Shown in pieces: positions 8,393 to 18,858 of a DNA stretch of 64,000 bases. The stretch is taken from contig NZ_JAGTWO010000004.1 of assembly GCF_018842675.1 (NCBI RefSeq), positions 2,232,001-2,296,000 on the forward strand, read 5' to 3'. The number at the start of each line of letters is the position of its first letter. Within the stretch, counting starts at the first letter, position 1. The position numbers were made by a program, and so were the translations under genes. The notes beneath the pieces are model-generated. The model was not told the origin of the DNA. It saw only the letters and a list, made by a program, of their open reading frames with translations, and did not search any database. Origin of the DNA: Candidatus Pantoea bituminis (GTDB lineage Bacteria; Pseudomonadota; Gammaproteobacteria; Enterobacterales; Enterobacteriaceae).

Positions 8393-9756
8393 ATGGACCA
8401 TCAGCTCGCCGCGTCACTTTGGCAGCAGATGTGGCAAGGATTGCGCGGCAATATTGCACCGCAACCGTTGCCCACCTTTGTTGATACCCGCACATTTCCC
8501 TCCGCTTATGCCGTCAGCGAACTGGCGGCCAGCAGCCTTGGCCTGGCGACCCAAGCTGCCGCAAACCTGATAACTTCATCGCAGCCCGTTGAGATAAACG
8601 TGCGGCTGGCTTCGCGCTGGTTTCAACACAGCTTCATGCCTCTTAACCGCCCTGCGCCCGCGTTATGGGATCCTTTTGCGGGCGATTACGCCAGCGCGGA
8701 TGGCTGGATACGTTTGCACACCAACGCCGCCCATCATCGCCAGGCGATGGAAAGCGTGCTGGGCCGGCATCCCGATCGCCAGGCATTAGCGCAGCAGGTG
8801 GCGCGATGGCAGACGACTGAACTGGAACAGGCGATTATTGCTGCTGGCGGTTGTGCCGCTGAGATGCGCAGCGCAGAAGCCTGGCAGCAGCATCCTCAAG
8901 GCCAGGCGGTGAATCAGGAACCGCTGATCGCCTGGCAAACCACTGCGCCCGGCCCTGTCCCCACCTGGAGACTGCCCACTGCACGTCCGCTGTTGGGCAT
9001 CAAAGTATTGGATTTAACCCGCATTATTGCCGGACCCGTTGCAACACGCTTTCTTGCCAGCCTCGGCGCGAATGTGCTGCGTATTGATCCACCCGGCTGG
9101 CAAGAGCCGACGCTGGATGAAGAGATCACCTGTGGCAAACGTCGTGCGGTGCTGGACTTAAACCTTCAGGCGGATCGCGAGACGTTCACTCAACTGCTGC
9201 GTGAAGCCGATGTTTTGGTGCAGGGTTATCGCGCCGATGCGCTGGAAAAGCTTGGATTTGATGCCGAAACGCGGCAGCAGCTGGCGCCCGGTTTAGTGGA
9301 TGTCAGCCTGAATGCATGGGGATGGCAAGGCCCATGGCGTAATCGTCGGGGTTTTGACAGCCTGGTACAGATGGGATGCGGCATTGCTGAACAAGGCATG
9401 CGCAGTCAACACAGCAATAAACCCACGCCGCTGCCCGTGCAGGCGCTGGATCATGCCACCGGCTATCTTATGGCGGCTGCGGTGCTGGAAGGATTGCGTC
9501 AGCGTAAAGAATCAGGCAATGGCAGCCAGGCGCGTTTATCGCTGGCGCGAACAGCGTTGATGCTGCAACAGCATCGCTATCCCGAGGAAGCCAGCAATCC
9601 GGTATTCATGCTGAAGTCAGCGATAATCTGGCGATGTTTGAGTTAACGCAATGGGGATTGGGCGTGCGCTTGCGTTCTGCGGCTTACCTTCCTGGCACCG
9701 CGCTGATCTGCGCGACGCCAGGATGCTTGCCGGGTACGCATCCGGCGAGCTGGTAA
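8393..9756 (+). pseudogene. CaiB/BaiF-family CoA transferase, frameshifted near the 3' end
   Basis: A class III CoA-transferase of about 454 residues, moving CoA between carboxylic acids through an enzyme-bound anhydride. Seen: LDLTRIIAGPVATRFLASLG, GANVLRIDPP and GKRRAVLDLN, the usual CaiB sequence, with a partial second copy of the fold at the N-terminus. The start ATG 8393 has AGGAG 7 nt upstream. Around 9580-9590 the frame changes: the current reading stops at 9646, whereas one extra base (C run or GG at 9583-9586) gives SGIHAEVSDNLAMFEL and reaches a TAA at 9754-9756. The gene ends 1 nt before the opposing ycdY stop. The substrate acid is unknown. Confidence 0.75.
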
Positions 9757-9757
9757 C

Positions 9758-10327
9758 TTATTCGTCGTCTTCGTCTTCTTCAGCGCTTTCGGCCAGTTCG
9801 TTATACATGGCCTGAATCGCTTCACGACTCAATGCAGCCAGCGTGCGATAAAACGCGCTGGTCGCATGCGCTTCGACTTTACCCAGAAACGCACCGCACC
9901 AAGGCAGTAAATAGCGTTCAAACAGCGCTAACTGGGCCGCACTTTCATCTTCCGCAGACTGATCTTCCAACCAGGAAGCCGCCAGCATCAACACGCCAAA
10001 ATGATCGGCAGGCGCATCGCTCAACGGCATTCCGCGTGAGGACAAAAATGCGCGGACTTCCGCCTCAGTTTTCCCTTCTGGCCATTGCGATGCATAAGGC
10101 GGAACTTTACAGTCGCTGCCGACAAACAGCGCGTTGTAGTCTGCGGCTAACGCCTGGGGATCGCTGCTCTGCTGCAAACGCTTTAACAGATCGTCTTGTT
10201 CCAGCGGCCATTGCGCCTGCAATTTGCCTTCACGCAACAGCGTAAACAGCGGCACCAGCAGCGGATCTTGCGGTTGGCGATTAAACAGCGAGCCGATCAC
10301 GCGGCACAGAATGGAAAACTCATTCAT
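9758..10327 (-). CDS. ycdY: TorD/DmsD-family chaperone YcdY
   Basis: A 189-residue all-helical cytosolic chaperone of the TorD family with DYNALFVG and PPYASQWPEG, typical of the group; the C-terminus is very acidic (EEDEDDE). In E. coli YcdY assists zinc loading and activity of YcdX, encoded directly upstream here too. It is the last gene of ghrA-ycdX-ycdY, 26 nt after ycdX. The start ATG 10327 has AGGA 8-9 nt upstream. Confidence 0.85.
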   Translation of the reverse strand: MNEFSILCRVIGSLFNRQPQDPLLVPLFTLLREGKLQAQWPLEQDDLLKRLQQSSDPQALAADYNALFVGSDCKVPPYASQWPEGKTEAEVRAFLSSRGMPLSDAPADHFGVLMLAASWLEDQSAEDESAAQLALFERYLLPWCGAFLGKVEAHATSAFYRTLAALSREAIQAMYNELAESAEEDEDDE

Positions 10328-10353
10328 GAGTCAGAATCCTTGAAGCAATAAAG

Positions 10354-11091
10354 TTAAAAATCAGCCAGTTCAGCAATGTGTTTGCCGGTACGCTGCTCAA
10401 GGAAATCGAGCAGTCGACGCGGCGTGACATTTAACACGCGATCTTCAGGAAAATCCACTTCACGTGTAATCCGCAAACAATGCTCAAAATGACCCAGCGT
10501 AAAGGCGGTATGGGAATCTGAACCAAATGCCAGACGTCCGCCTGCATCCCGTACCGCTTGAGCAATCGCGCGGCAGTTTGGTTCACTGCCTGGGCGCGAA
10601 TGGGTAAAGGAGGAGTTATTGATCTCTAGCGCAACGTCATAATGTGCAGCCGCTTCAGCAATCGCCGGAATATCTACCGGAAACTTCGGATTACCCGGAT
10701 GGCTAATTATATGCACCAGCCCGCCCGCCATGGCAGCAATCATCGCGTCGGTGTGATGCTTTTTATCCCGTGGGGCATAAACCGGCTCGTGGAAACCGGC
10801 CACGATTAAATCCAGCGCATCCAACATCGGGCCAGAACAATCAATCTCGCCCTGCTGGTTTTTAATATTCGCTTCGATACCGCGCAAAATCGCCACGCCA
10901 TCGATCACGCGCGGCCAGATGCGCATGTTGACGAAATGCCAGTAATGCGGTGCATCTGCCATATCGGGACCGTGATCGGTAATAGCAAACAGCTTTAAGC
11001 CGTTCTGTTTCGCCTGCGCGACGTAATCGTGCAGCGTACTGTACGCGTGGGTACTGGCGACGGTGTGCATATGCAGATCTACCGGATACAT
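10354..11091 (-). CDS. ycdX: PHP-domain zinc-dependent phosphatase YcdX
   Basis: A 245-residue protein, the same length as E. coli YcdX, a trinuclear zinc PHP phosphoesterase linked to swarming. Seen: the PHP metal motifs [14 protein letters not shown] at the N-terminus, [30 protein letters not shown] and GSDSHTAF. I set the start at ATG 11091 ([10 protein letters not shown]) because AGGAG lies 7 nt upstream and the family begins there; the open frame goes further but without need. It lies between ghrA and its chaperone ycdY. Confidence 0.92.
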   Translation of the reverse strand: MYPVDLHMHTVASTHAYSTLHDYVAQAKQNGLKLFAITDHGPDMADAPHYWHFVNMRIWPRVIDGVAILRGIEANIKNQQGEIDCSGPMLDALDLIVAGFHEPVYAPRDKKHHTDAMIAAMAGGLVHIISHPGNPKFPVDIPAIAEAAAHYDVALEINNSSFTHSRPGSEPNCRAIAQAVRDAGGRLAFGSDSHTAFTLGHFEHCLRITREVDFPEDRVLNVTPRRLLDFLEQRTGKHIAELADF

Positions 11092-11148
11092 CTTTTTCTC
11101 CTGCTGATCGCCCGTCATGGGCTGGGATAAAAAACAGAGCTTTAATAA

Positions 11149-12090
11149 TTAATAGCCGCGCTGGCGATCAACGCAACCTCGCGGCATTTCACCCGCTTCG
11201 CGCTGCGTGATGGCGTGAGCGATATAATCCATCGCCTCTTCCGGTAACGTGACAGCCGCATTATGTGGCGTGATGGTGACACGCGGATGTGACCACAGCG
11301 GATGACCTTCTGGCAACGGCTCAACCTGAAACACATCCAGGGCGGCAGCTTTGAGTTGACCACTGTTCAAGGCAGCCAGCAGATCGTCCTCAACGACTTG
11401 CGCGCCTCGCGCCAAATTCAGGAAGAAAGCCCCTTGCGGCAGCTGTTGCAAGAAGTCCCGATTAATCAGGTTACGCGTTTCGGCGGTGCTAGGCAGTAGA
11501 TTGATTAACACCTGCGTGCCGTGCAAAAAATCATTCAGCGATTCGCGTCCGGCAAAGCTGGTGATGCCTTCCAGCTGCTTAGGCGAACGGCTCCAGACGC
11601 GCAGCGGGAAGCCCCAATATTTCAGGCTTTCAGCAACGCGTTGGCCTAAAACCCCCGCACCAAGAATACCAACGGTAAACGTTTCACGTTTGTAGCCCGT
11701 CAACGGCTGCCAGCACGGCTGCTGCTGTTGCAATCGGTAATCATCAAAGCGGCGAAACCAATCCAATACGCGATGCGTCGCGTACTCTTGCATCTGACGC
11801 GCCATGCCGGTGTCTTCAAGACGAAACAGCGGCACCGCATCGGAGAGCATGTCGGGATGGCGTTTAAGCTGCGCGAGGATCTCATCCACGCCAGCGCCCA
11901 ATGCAAACACGCCGCGTAGATTTTCTCTTCCACTCAACATCTCTATTGGCGGTGAACGCACCAGCGCGTAATCGGCGGGTGCGCTATCGCCCGGCTGCCA
12001 ACGACGCACGCGTGCTTGCGGCAGTCGTTGTTCTAAGCCCTTGATCCAGAGCGTGGCGTCTTGCGAGGGGTGAAACCAGATAATCTCCAT
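11149..12090 (-). CDS. ghrA: Glyoxylate/hydroxypyruvate reductase A
   Basis: A 313-residue NADPH-dependent D-2-hydroxyacid dehydrogenase reducing glyoxylate to glycolate and hydroxypyruvate to glycerate in the cytosol. Seen: [10 protein letters not shown] at the start, the dinucleotide motif [10 protein letters not shown] near residue 140, [14 protein letters not shown], and the catalytic His in TPHNAAVT near 280. The start ATG 12090 (GGAG upstream) gives the E. coli length within one residue; the frame extends 63 nt further without homology. It is first in the ghrA-ycdX-ycdY operon. Confidence 0.93.
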   Translation of the reverse strand: MEIIWFHPSQDATLWIKGLEQRLPQARVRRWQPGDSAPADYALVRSPPIEMLSGRENLRGVFALGAGVDEILAQLKRHPDMLSDAVPLFRLEDTGMARQMQEYATHRVLDWFRRFDDYRLQQQQPCWQPLTGYKRETFTVGILGAGVLGQRVAESLKYWGFPLRVWSRSPKQLEGITSFAGRESLNDFLHGTQVLINLLPSTAETRNLINRDFLQQLPQGAFFLNLARGAQVVEDDLLAALNSGQLKAAALDVFQVEPLPEGHPLWSHPRVTITPHNAAVTLPEEAMDYIAHAITQREAGEMPRGCVDRQRGY

Positions 12091-12311
12091 ACTGCTCTCC
12101 TTTTTTCTTTTCAGCGTCGGGGAAAAAGGCAACGAAGACAAGGAAAAATCCATACAAAATCCAGGATTTTGATTCCCTGCTTTTAGCGATTTATTCCCGC
12201 GCCTTCACATTTCCGGCTCGCTTCAGGGTGAAACACTGAGATAGCGTCTAAAGTTGTTCGAGTGGTCAATGCGTTACGCGCGACCCGCTTTTCGGACAAG
12301 GAGAACAACCG

Positions 12312-13997
12312 ATGATAAAAACTGAGGTAAACGCCACTGAAGGGCGTCAGGGCTACGCACCATTACTGCTTACGCTGTTGCTGAGCGTGCCCGCATTTAC
12401 TGTTCACGCAGATGATAATTCACGCATGCTGAGCAATCAGCCGCAGCCGCCCGATGTGCGTTTAGGGCCATTATTTAACGCCGTGCAACAAGCAAAATTT
12501 TATCCTGATCAAAAGACCTTTGCTGATGCGCTACCTAAATATGATCCCGCCTCGATTCTTGCCGACTGGCAGATGCAAAAGAATCAACGCAGCTTTGACC
12601 TAAAACGCTTTGTGTCAGCGAATTTTACGCTGCCCACTAATGGCGACAAATATGTGCCGCCAGCCGGTCAAAGCCTGCGTGCACATATTGATGGTTTGTG
12701 GCCAGTACTGACTCGCACCGCCAAAAGCGCCGGGCAATATGACTCGCTGCTGCAACTGCCGAAACCTTATGTTGTTCCCGGCGGCCGCTTCCGTGAGGTC
12801 TATTACTGGGACAGCTATTTCACTATGTTAGGTTTGGCAGAAAGTGGTCATTGGGATCGCGTGCAGGATATGGTGGATAACTTCGCCTCACTGCTGGATC
12901 GCTACGGCCATATTCCCAACGGCAACCGCAGCTATTATCTCAGCCGTTCACAGCCGCCCTTCTTTAGTTTGATGGTTGATCTCTTGGCTACTCACGAAGG
13001 TGACAAAGCCTATACGCGTTATCTGCCGCAGTTGCAGAAAGAGTATGACTACTGGATGGCAGACAGCGACATCGTGGCAGCCGGCGATGCCAGCAAGCGC
13101 GTGATTAAACTCGCCGATGGCACCCTGCTTAATCGGTATTGGGATGCCCGTGATGTGCCGCGTACCGAATCCTGGATGGATGACGTGAACACCGCGAAAA
13201 AGGCCCCGCAGCGCGATAAAGCGGAAATGTACCGTGAGTTGCGCTCAGGCGCGGCGTCTGGCTGGGACTTCAGTTCACGCTGGTTTACCGATGCACATAA
13301 CCTGGCCACCATCCGCACCACGCAGATAGCACCGGTCGATTTGAACAGCCTGATTTTCCATCTGGAAAAAGTTCTCTCGAAAAGCTACCTGCTGAATAAA
13401 CAGGGCAATGTGGCGAAGCAGTACGCTGACCGCGCTGAGAAGCGTCAGGCCGCGATCAACCGCTATTTATGGGACAGCAAGCAAAGCTGGTACGCAGATT
13501 ACGACTGGAAGAAAAAGCAGGTTCATCCGCAGCTCACCGCCGCTGCTCTGTTCCCGCTCTACCTGCACGTCGCCAGCGATAAGCAGGCCGACAGCACCGC
13601 CAGCGCGGTTGAGAAACAGCTTCTGAAACCGGGCGGATTAGTGACCACCACGGTGAATAATGGCCAGCAATGGGATGCACCTAATGGCTGGGCACCGCTG
13701 CAATGGGTCGCGGTAGAGGGTTTGGAACACTACAAAAAACCGCAACTGGCCAAACAGGTTGGCCTGCGCTTCCTGCAAAACGTGCAAACCACCTACGATA
13801 AAGAACATAAACTGGTTGAAAAGTATGTGGTTGAGGGTAAAAACCTGGGTGGCGGCGGTGGCGGTGAATATCCGCTACAGGATGGTTTTGGCTGGACCAA
13901 CGGCGTCACGCTGATGCTGCTCGACAAGTATTGTCCAAAAGACAAAACCTGTAACAGCGCCCACGACATTCCTCAGAGCTCCACTTCAACGCAGTGA
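12312..13997 (+). CDS. treA: Periplasmic trehalase (alpha,alpha-trehalase)
   Basis: A 561-residue glycoside hydrolase family 37 enzyme splitting trehalose into two glucoses. Residues 1-34 form a Sec signal peptide ending AFTVHA, so it acts in the periplasm, unlike TreF. Both trehalase signatures are visible: [15 protein letters not shown] near 155 and [13 protein letters not shown] near 455, followed by the Gly-rich [17 protein letters not shown] strong terminator follows directly. It is monocistronic, with AAGGAGAA upstream of ATG 12312. Confidence 0.95.
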   Translation: MIKTEVNATEGRQGYAPLLLTLLLSVPAFTVHADDNSRMLSNQPQPPDVRLGPLFNAVQQAKFYPDQKTFADALPKYDPASILADWQMQKNQRSFDLKRFVSANFTLPTNGDKYVPPAGQSLRAHIDGLWPVLTRTAKSAGQYDSLLQLPKPYVVPGGRFREVYYWDSYFTMLGLAESGHWDRVQDMVDNFASLLDRYGHIPNGNRSYYLSRSQPPFFSLMVDLLATHEGDKAYTRYLPQLQKEYDYWMADSDIVAAGDASKRVIKLADGTLLNRYWDARDVPRTESWMDDVNTAKKAPQRDKAEMYRELRSGAASGWDFSSRWFTDAHNLATIRTTQIAPVDLNSLIFHLEKVLSKSYLLNKQGNVAKQYADRAEKRQAAINRYLWDSKQSWYADYDWKKKQVHPQLTAAALFPLYLHVASDKQADSTASAVEKQLLKPGGLVTTTVNNGQQWDAPNGWAPLQWVAVEGLEHYKKPQLAKQVGLRFLQNVQTTYDKEHKLVEKYVVEGKNLGGGGGGEYPLQDGFGWTNGVTLMLLDKYCPKDKTCNSAHDIPQSSTSTQ

Positions 13998-14004
13998 TCC
14001 TAAT

Positions 14005-14042
14005 CTGATACTGTCGGATCAAACCGACAGTATCAGCTTGTT
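14005..14042 (+). terminator. Terminator of treA
   Basis: A perfect 13-bp stem (CTGATACTGTCGG with its complement, loop ATCAAA) is followed by CTTGTTT. Confidence 0.85.
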
Positions 14043-14093
14043 TACCTTGACTTCCTTTCGTCGGCAGGCAGAATTGCACTCAATTTAACAAAT

Positions 14094-14130
14094 GGTAATG
14101 ATTCTCAATATAACAATGAGAATCTTTACC
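14094..14130 (+). promoter_or_regulatory. Overlapping inverted Fur boxes upstream of the siderophore receptor
   Basis: GATTCTCA (14100-14107) and TGAGAATC (14117-14124) form an inverted repeat with outer GGTAA/TTACC arms. The 19 bases from 14094 match the Fur consensus at 14 of 19 positions, and the reverse strand gives a second, weaker match. The site lies 42 nt before the receptor start, consistent with iron-Fur repression. Confidence 0.75.
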
Positions 14131-14171
14131 ATACTGTTTCCTTGCCTTAATCTGACCTGAAAGGATCGCTA

Positions 14172-16274
14172 ATGACACTGCCTTCTCCTGTGAAACGCAG
14201 CGCGGTTTACTGTGCGCTGGCGCTTACTGCTCCGACATTTTCCTTCGCGGCTGAAACGTTGATTGTCACAGCACAACCACAAGAAAGCGCCGAATCGCCA
14301 ACGCAGGGGTATTTGGCGACTACCAGCCAGGGCGCGACTAAAAGCGATCGACCATTGATCACCACACCCCAATCCGTATCGGTGATTACTCGCCAGCAGA
14401 TTCAGGATCAGGGCGCACAGGATCTCAATCAGGCACTGAATTATACGCCAGGCGTCTTCACCAATTTTGCCGGTGCGGCGACGCGTTACGACACCATTTC
14501 GCTGCGCGGTTTCCACGGCGGCGATGTCGATAACACCTTTATCGACGGCCTGCGTGTTATGAGCGACGGCGGCAGTTTCAATGTCATGCAGGTGGATAAC
14601 TGGTTTCTCGAACGCGTTGACGTGATCAAAGGCCCCTCTTCGGCGCTCTATGGTCAAACCGTGCCGGGCGGCCTGGTGAATATGATTACCAAGCGTCCAC
14701 AATACCGCGAAGAGGGACATTTTCAGCTTTCAGCAGGATCCAACGCGACCACCAGCGCGGCTTTCGATTACACCAATGCAATCAACGATCAATGGGCATT
14801 TCGCCTGACTGGCATTATGCGCAACAGCGATACGCAATACGATCACACCCGCGAAGAAAAATATGCCCTGATGCCGCAGCTGATGTGGCAGCCGGATGAA
14901 GATACGCATCTGATCCTGAAAGCCTATCTGCAAAAAGATCCTTCTGGTGGTTATCACGGATCAGTGCCGGGTGAAGGCAGCATTACCGAACACAACGGAT
15001 ATAAACTCAGCAACGGTTTTTACGAAGGCAACAGCGATCTCGACCAGTTCAAGCGCCATGAGCAAATCTACAGCTTCGACTTCTCGCATCGCTTTAATGA
15101 AATCTGGTCTTTCTCTTCAACCGGCAGCTATAGCCACTCGAATGTCGATCTCGATCAGGTGTATCAGATTGGGTGGAACACAGCGAACAGCGATTTACTG
15201 AACCGCTATTATTCAGGTGAACGTTCATCGCTTTCTGCGTGGGCTACCGATAACCGCTTGCAGGCGGAGTTCGCAACGGGCGCGCTGGAGCATCGCGTTA
15301 ATGTGGGTGTCGATTTTCACCGTTACAAGAATGAGATCAGTAAAGCGTCTGGTGATGCTAACCCGCTGAATGCCGTAACCGGTGAACAGGTGGGTGCGAT
15401 GCCGGGCTACGGCTGGACAGAAGCGACGCGTCGCTATTATCAAACCGGTCTCTATCTGCAAGATGAGATGAAGCTGGATCGCTGGCATCTCGATCTTTCA
15501 GGCCGCTATGACCGCATCGTCGCTAATAACAGCGGCAGCGATCGTCGTCAGGACGATCACATCAGCGGGCGCGCAGCCCTGCTTTATGCCTTTGATAACG
15601 GCTTATCGCCGTACGTGAGCTGGAGTCAGGCGATTACGCCAACCGCGCTGACGGATATCAACAATAATCTGCTAAAACCCACCACCGCAGAGCAATATGA
15701 AGCGGGTCTGAAGTACCAGCCGAACGGCACGCGCGATCTCTACACCTTAGCGATCTATGATTTGATGCAAAAAAATGTCTCTAACCGCGATGTGATCACG
15801 GCAACTTACACCCCTTCTGGCAAAGTGCATTCGCAAGGTATTGAGCTAGAGGCGCGTAATCAGATCACCCCACGATTCAGTACGATCGCGGGCTACACGC
15901 TTAATCATTTGCGCTTCAAAGATTCAGTGGATGGCAACGATGGGCACACACCTTACGTGACGCCAAACAGCATGGCCTCATTTTGGGGACATTATCAGTT
16001 CGATTACGGTCTCAGCGCGGGCGCGGGTGTGCGTTATATCGGCAAGCAGTGGGCTGATAACGAAAACACCACGCGTTTGCCTTCCGTTACGCTGTTTGAT
16101 GCTTCGGTACGCGCAGATTTAGGGGCCTGGAACAGCAGCTTGAAAGGCACATGGGTGCAGGTTAATGCTAATAACCTAACCGATCGCAATTATGTCGCGG
16201 CCTGTTACGGCACCGGTTATTGTTACTGGGGCGCAGAACGTACGGTGATGGCGACGGTGGGAGTGGATTTTTAA
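14172..16274 (+). CDS. foxA: TonB-dependent siderophore receptor, ferrioxamine (FoxA) type
   Basis: A 700-residue outer-membrane receptor. Residues 1-27 are a signal peptide; ETLIVTA just after it is the TonB box; the plug domain follows (TPQSVSVITRQQIQDQ, LRGFHG, ERVDVIKGPSSALYGQ, PGGLVNMITKRP), then the 22-strand barrel ending in aromatic VGVDF. The C-terminal ACYGTGYCYWG with two Cys is typical of FhuA/FoxA-like hydroxamate receptors. FoxA is my best match by recall; FhuA-like or FcuA-like receptors are the alternatives. Fur boxes precede it and a terminator follows. No siderophore biosynthesis or reductase gene is adjacent. Confidence 0.8.
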   Translation: MTLPSPVKRSAVYCALALTAPTFSFAAETLIVTAQPQESAESPTQGYLATTSQGATKSDRPLITTPQSVSVITRQQIQDQGAQDLNQALNYTPGVFTNFAGAATRYDTISLRGFHGGDVDNTFIDGLRVMSDGGSFNVMQVDNWFLERVDVIKGPSSALYGQTVPGGLVNMITKRPQYREEGHFQLSAGSNATTSAAFDYTNAINDQWAFRLTGIMRNSDTQYDHTREEKYALMPQLMWQPDEDTHLILKAYLQKDPSGGYHGSVPGEGSITEHNGYKLSNGFYEGNSDLDQFKRHEQIYSFDFSHRFNEIWSFSSTGSYSHSNVDLDQVYQIGWNTANSDLLNRYYSGERSSLSAWATDNRLQAEFATGALEHRVNVGVDFHRYKNEISKASGDANPLNAVTGEQVGAMPGYGWTEATRRYYQTGLYLQDEMKLDRWHLDLSGRYDRIVANNSGSDRRQDDHISGRAALLYAFDNGLSPYVSWSQAITPTALTDINNNLLKPTTAEQYEAGLKYQPNGTRDLYTLAIYDLMQKNVSNRDVITATYTPSGKVHSQGIELEARNQITPRFSTIAGYTLNHLRFKDSVDGNDGHTPYVTPNSMASFWGHYQFDYGLSAGAGVRYIGKQWADNENTTRLPSVTLFDASVRADLGAWNSSLKGTWVQVNANNLTDRNYVAACYGTGYCYWGAERTVMATVGVDF

Positions 16275-16332
16275 TCACCACTGAGATGACAAACATACGG
16301 TTTTAAGCGTAAGGCGCTAAACGCAAAACATG

Positions 16333-16366
16333 AAAAAGGGGACGAATCACTTCGTCCCCTTTTTTG
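16333..16366. terminator. Bidirectional terminator
   Basis: A 9-bp stem GGGGACGAA/TTCGTCCCC is flanked by A5 and T6, so it can end both the receptor gene (+) and the YeaQ/YmgE gene (-). Confidence 0.85.
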
Positions 16367-16391
16367 TTTAGATCGTCTTTGACGCTGAACG

Positions 16392-16640
16392 TCAGCTGCG
16401 CACTTTACGGTAGATAAACAGCACCACAATGGCACCAATTACCGCAACCACGAAACTGCCGAAGTTGAATCCGTCCACACGACCGAAACCAAACAGGGTG
16501 CTGATCCAGCCACCAACAACTGCACCGATGATACCGAGCACAATGGTAAGAATAAAGCCGCCGCCGTCTTTGCCCGGCATAATCCATTTAGCGAGAATAC
16601 CGGCGATTAAACCAAAGATGATCCATGAAAGAATGCCCAT
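16392..16640 (-). CDS. GlsB/YeaQ/YmgE-family stress membrane protein
   Basis: An 82-residue, very hydrophobic protein with three membrane segments: residues 4-18, 28-48 with GIIGAVVGGW, and 55-77. The pattern is that of transglycosylase-associated/YeaQ proteins, small inner-membrane proteins often under general stress control; their molecular role is not known. The start ATG 16640 has AAGGAG upstream. It shares a bidirectional terminator with the receptor gene. Confidence 0.88.
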   Translation of the reverse strand: MGILSWIIFGLIAGILAKWIMPGKDGGGFILTIVLGIIGAVVGGWISTLFGFGRVDGFNFGSFVVAVIGAIVVLFIYRKVRS

Positions 16641-16770
16641 TAACTACTCCTTGCGTTTTTTCTGATTACATTGTGTTCGCCTGATTAATCAAGCGGTTTA
16701 CCGCAATAAGTATAGACACACTTTTCAATTTTGCCTGTTGTGTCACAGTTAAAAAATTTAGTTAGCAAGC

Positions 16771-16796
16771 TAAAGCTTTTTTGTGCAGGTCGATAA
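16771..16796 (+). promoter_or_regulatory. Sigma-28 (FliA)-like promoter of ycgR
   Basis: TAAAGCTT at 16771-16778 and GTCGATAA at 16789-16796 match the flagellar consensus TAAAGTTT/GCCGATAA with one mismatch each; the spacer from TAAA is 14 against the usual 15. It lies 58 nt before the ycgR start. Confidence 0.65.
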
Positions 16797-16853
16797 CGGA
16801 CAAGTGGCAAAGGAAACAGAAATGATGACGAAGCAATCATTTGGAGCCAGTGA

Positions 16854-17588
16854 GTGAAAGAATCCGATAACGAACAATACCTCAAAAGAGGAACGCTAGC
16901 TGTCCTGGGAGTAATGAAGGAGCTGCTGCGCTATCAAACACCGCTCATGGTGACCTTTTCCCGTGGGCAATTTATCAGCCGCATGTTAGCCGCAGATGAA
17001 GATCGTATCGTGTTCGATTTAGGCAGTAATAACCTGGACAACGATTACGCGCTGAACTGTCGCGAAGTGAGTATTTCGGCTGAAACCAAGGGTGCCAAAG
17101 TAGAGTTCAGTCTTGCCGCGCTGGAGATGACTGAACATGAAGGCTTGCCTGCATTTAGCGCTGGGCTGCCTGCGTTGCTGTGGCAGATTCAACGCCGGGA
17201 ATTTTTCCGCATTGATGCACCACTTGAACCGCAATTTTGGTGTCATACGCAATGGCCAAATGGGCAGAAAGCCCGTTTTCGTTTGCAGGATCTCTCGCTA
17301 GGCGGTATTGGCGTGCTGGTTGATGAAGCGCTGCCTGAAGCGTTAAAACCTGGCGATGCATTCAAGTCGTTCCGGGTCGAGCTGGGCGAATATGGTCATT
17401 TCGAAGTGGGGGCAAAGCTGATGCATATTGGCGAGCGCAGCCTGGTCTCCAGCAAAAACGAAACGCGCATCACGCCGCGACTGAGTTTCCGTTTTACCAC
17501 TATCGAACCGCTTCAGGAACGGCAGTTGCAGCAGGTTATTTTTGCCTTAGAACGCCTGGCACGCGACAAAGCTAATCGTTTTCAATAA
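16854..17588 (+). CDS. ycgR: Flagellar brake protein YcgR (c-di-GMP-binding PilZ protein)
   Basis: A 244-residue cytosolic protein that, with c-di-GMP bound, slows the flagellar motor. The N-terminal YcgR domain spans residues 1-105; the PilZ domain starts with the RREFFRID motif near 119 (RxxxR c-di-GMP switch) and contains LSLGGIGVLVD (DxSxxG variant) near 148. The start is GTG 16854 with TTGGAG 7-9 nt upstream. A sigma-28-like promoter upstream supports membership in the flagellar regulon, as in E. coli. Confidence 0.92.
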   Translation: MKESDNEQYLKRGTLAVLGVMKELLRYQTPLMVTFSRGQFISRMLAADEDRIVFDLGSNNLDNDYALNCREVSISAETKGAKVEFSLAALEMTEHEGLPAFSAGLPALLWQIQRREFFRIDAPLEPQFWCHTQWPNGQKARFRLQDLSLGGIGVLVDEALPEALKPGDAFKSFRVELGEYGHFEVGAKLMHIGERSLVSSKNETRITPRLSFRFTTIEPLQERQLQQVIFALERLARDKANRFQ

Positions 17589-17686
17589 GTTCCTTTCTGG
17601 ATGTGCCGTACACATTTGGCGCATCCAGGCTATGCTTCTTCTTGCTTATTCCCTCAAACCGGATCCCAGCAAGGAGATTCTCCCCA

Positions 17687-18790
17687 ATGGAAAACTGGCT
17701 TTCATCACGTCATTTTCAATCGATATTTTTTAACCAAACCTTCTGGATTAACAGCGCTATCGTGGTGGTCGCCACGCTAGTTATCTACTGGATCCTCCGT
17801 TCACTGATTAGATTCATATCCAACCGTATCGCACGCTACAGCGAGCACCGCCACGTTCGTGCAACTGCTATTGTGGTGGAGATATTACGCAGCACCAGTC
17901 AGACGCTGTTGCTGATTTTTTCCCTGTTGATTGCGCTGAAATTCGTTGATCTGCCATCAACCTGGAGCAACACCATTTCGCATGGCTGGTTTCTGGCCTT
18001 TATTGTGCAACTTGCGTTGTGGATCGATTGCGGTATTCGGCTGTGGCTTCAGAGCCTGCTGCGCGATCCGTTGCATGTGCGTAATCCAGTCACCACCGTG
18101 ATCCTGGGTATTCTGTTACGCATCCTGGTGTGGGTGATGATGGTGCTCGCCATTCTGTCGAATATGGGCATTAACATTACTGCGCTGGTCGCCAGTTTAG
18201 GCGTTGGCGGTATTGCCATTGCACTGGCGATTCAGACGGTGCTGAGTGATGTGTTTGCTTCTCTGGCGATTGGTTTAGATCGTCCGTTCGAACATGGCGA
18301 CTTTGTGGTGTTTGGCGACATTGCCGGTTCGATTGAACATATCGGCTTGAAGACGACGCGCTTGCGCAGCCTGAGCGGTGAGCAAATTGTCTGTTCGAAT
18401 ACCATTCTGTTGCAGCAGACAATCCATAACTACAAACGCATGCAGCAGCGCCGCATCGTGTTCAAATTTGGTATCAGCTACGCCACGTCATCAAAGCAGG
18501 TGCGTGAAATCAGCACGTTGGTCAAAGACATTATTCAGGGCATTGAGATGACACGTTTCGATCGTGCGCATTTTCTGGCTTTTGATGACTCCAAACTGAC
18601 CTTTGAAGTGGTCTATTTTGTCCTTGATGCCGACTACAACAAATATATGGATATTCAGCAGGAAATTAACTTGCAGCTAATGGCCGCGTTAGAAGAGCGC
18701 AACGTTCGTTTCGCTTTCCCAATTCGTCAGGTCGAATTCAGCGGCGGCAGCTTACCGCAAGTCGATTTAAAGGCGGTCGCCAATGAGTAA
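17687..18790 (+). CDS. MscS-family mechanosensitive ion channel
   Basis: A 367-residue inner-membrane protein with about five spans and the MscS core: the pore-lining helix GVGGIAIALAIQTVLSDVFA near residue 175-195, followed by the beta domain (LDRPFEHGDFVVFGDIAGSIEHIGLKTTRLRS in order) and a C-terminal alpha/beta domain. Such channels release osmolytes on hypo-osmotic shock. I chose ATG 17687 since AAGGAG lies about 10 nt upstream; the frame extends 84 nt further without need. It is closer in size to YnaI/YbdG-like members than to MscS itself. Confidence 0.85.
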   Translation: MENWLSSRHFQSIFFNQTFWINSAIVVVATLVIYWILRSLIRFISNRIARYSEHRHVRATAIVVEILRSTSQTLLLIFSLLIALKFVDLPSTWSNTISHGWFLAFIVQLALWIDCGIRLWLQSLLRDPLHVRNPVTTVILGILLRILVWVMMVLAILSNMGINITALVASLGVGGIAIALAIQTVLSDVFASLAIGLDRPFEHGDFVVFGDIAGSIEHIGLKTTRLRSLSGEQIVCSNTILLQQTIHNYKRMQQRRIVFKFGISYATSSKQVREISTLVKDIIQGIEMTRFDRAHFLAFDDSKLTFEVVYFVLDADYNKYMDIQQEINLQLMAALEERNVRFAFPIRQVEFSGGSLPQVDLKAVANE

Positions 18791-18811
18791 AACTCAATGG
18801 CAAGGCAGGTG

Positions 18812-18850
18812 AAAAATCGCCTCATCCCTTTTTCGCTTAGGGATGAGGCG
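18812..18850 (-). terminator. Terminator of the sugar catabolic operon
   Basis: A 12-bp stem CGCCTCATCCCT/AGGGATGAGGCG lies directly after the isomerase stop and is followed on the minus strand by ATTTTTC. Confidence 0.85.
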
Positions 18851-18858
18851 TTGAAACC

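Noticed and set aside
14169..14720. A 183-codon frame antisense to the siderophore receptor start
   Set aside because: It would cover the signal peptide region and Fur promoter of a well-supported gene and shows no family features.
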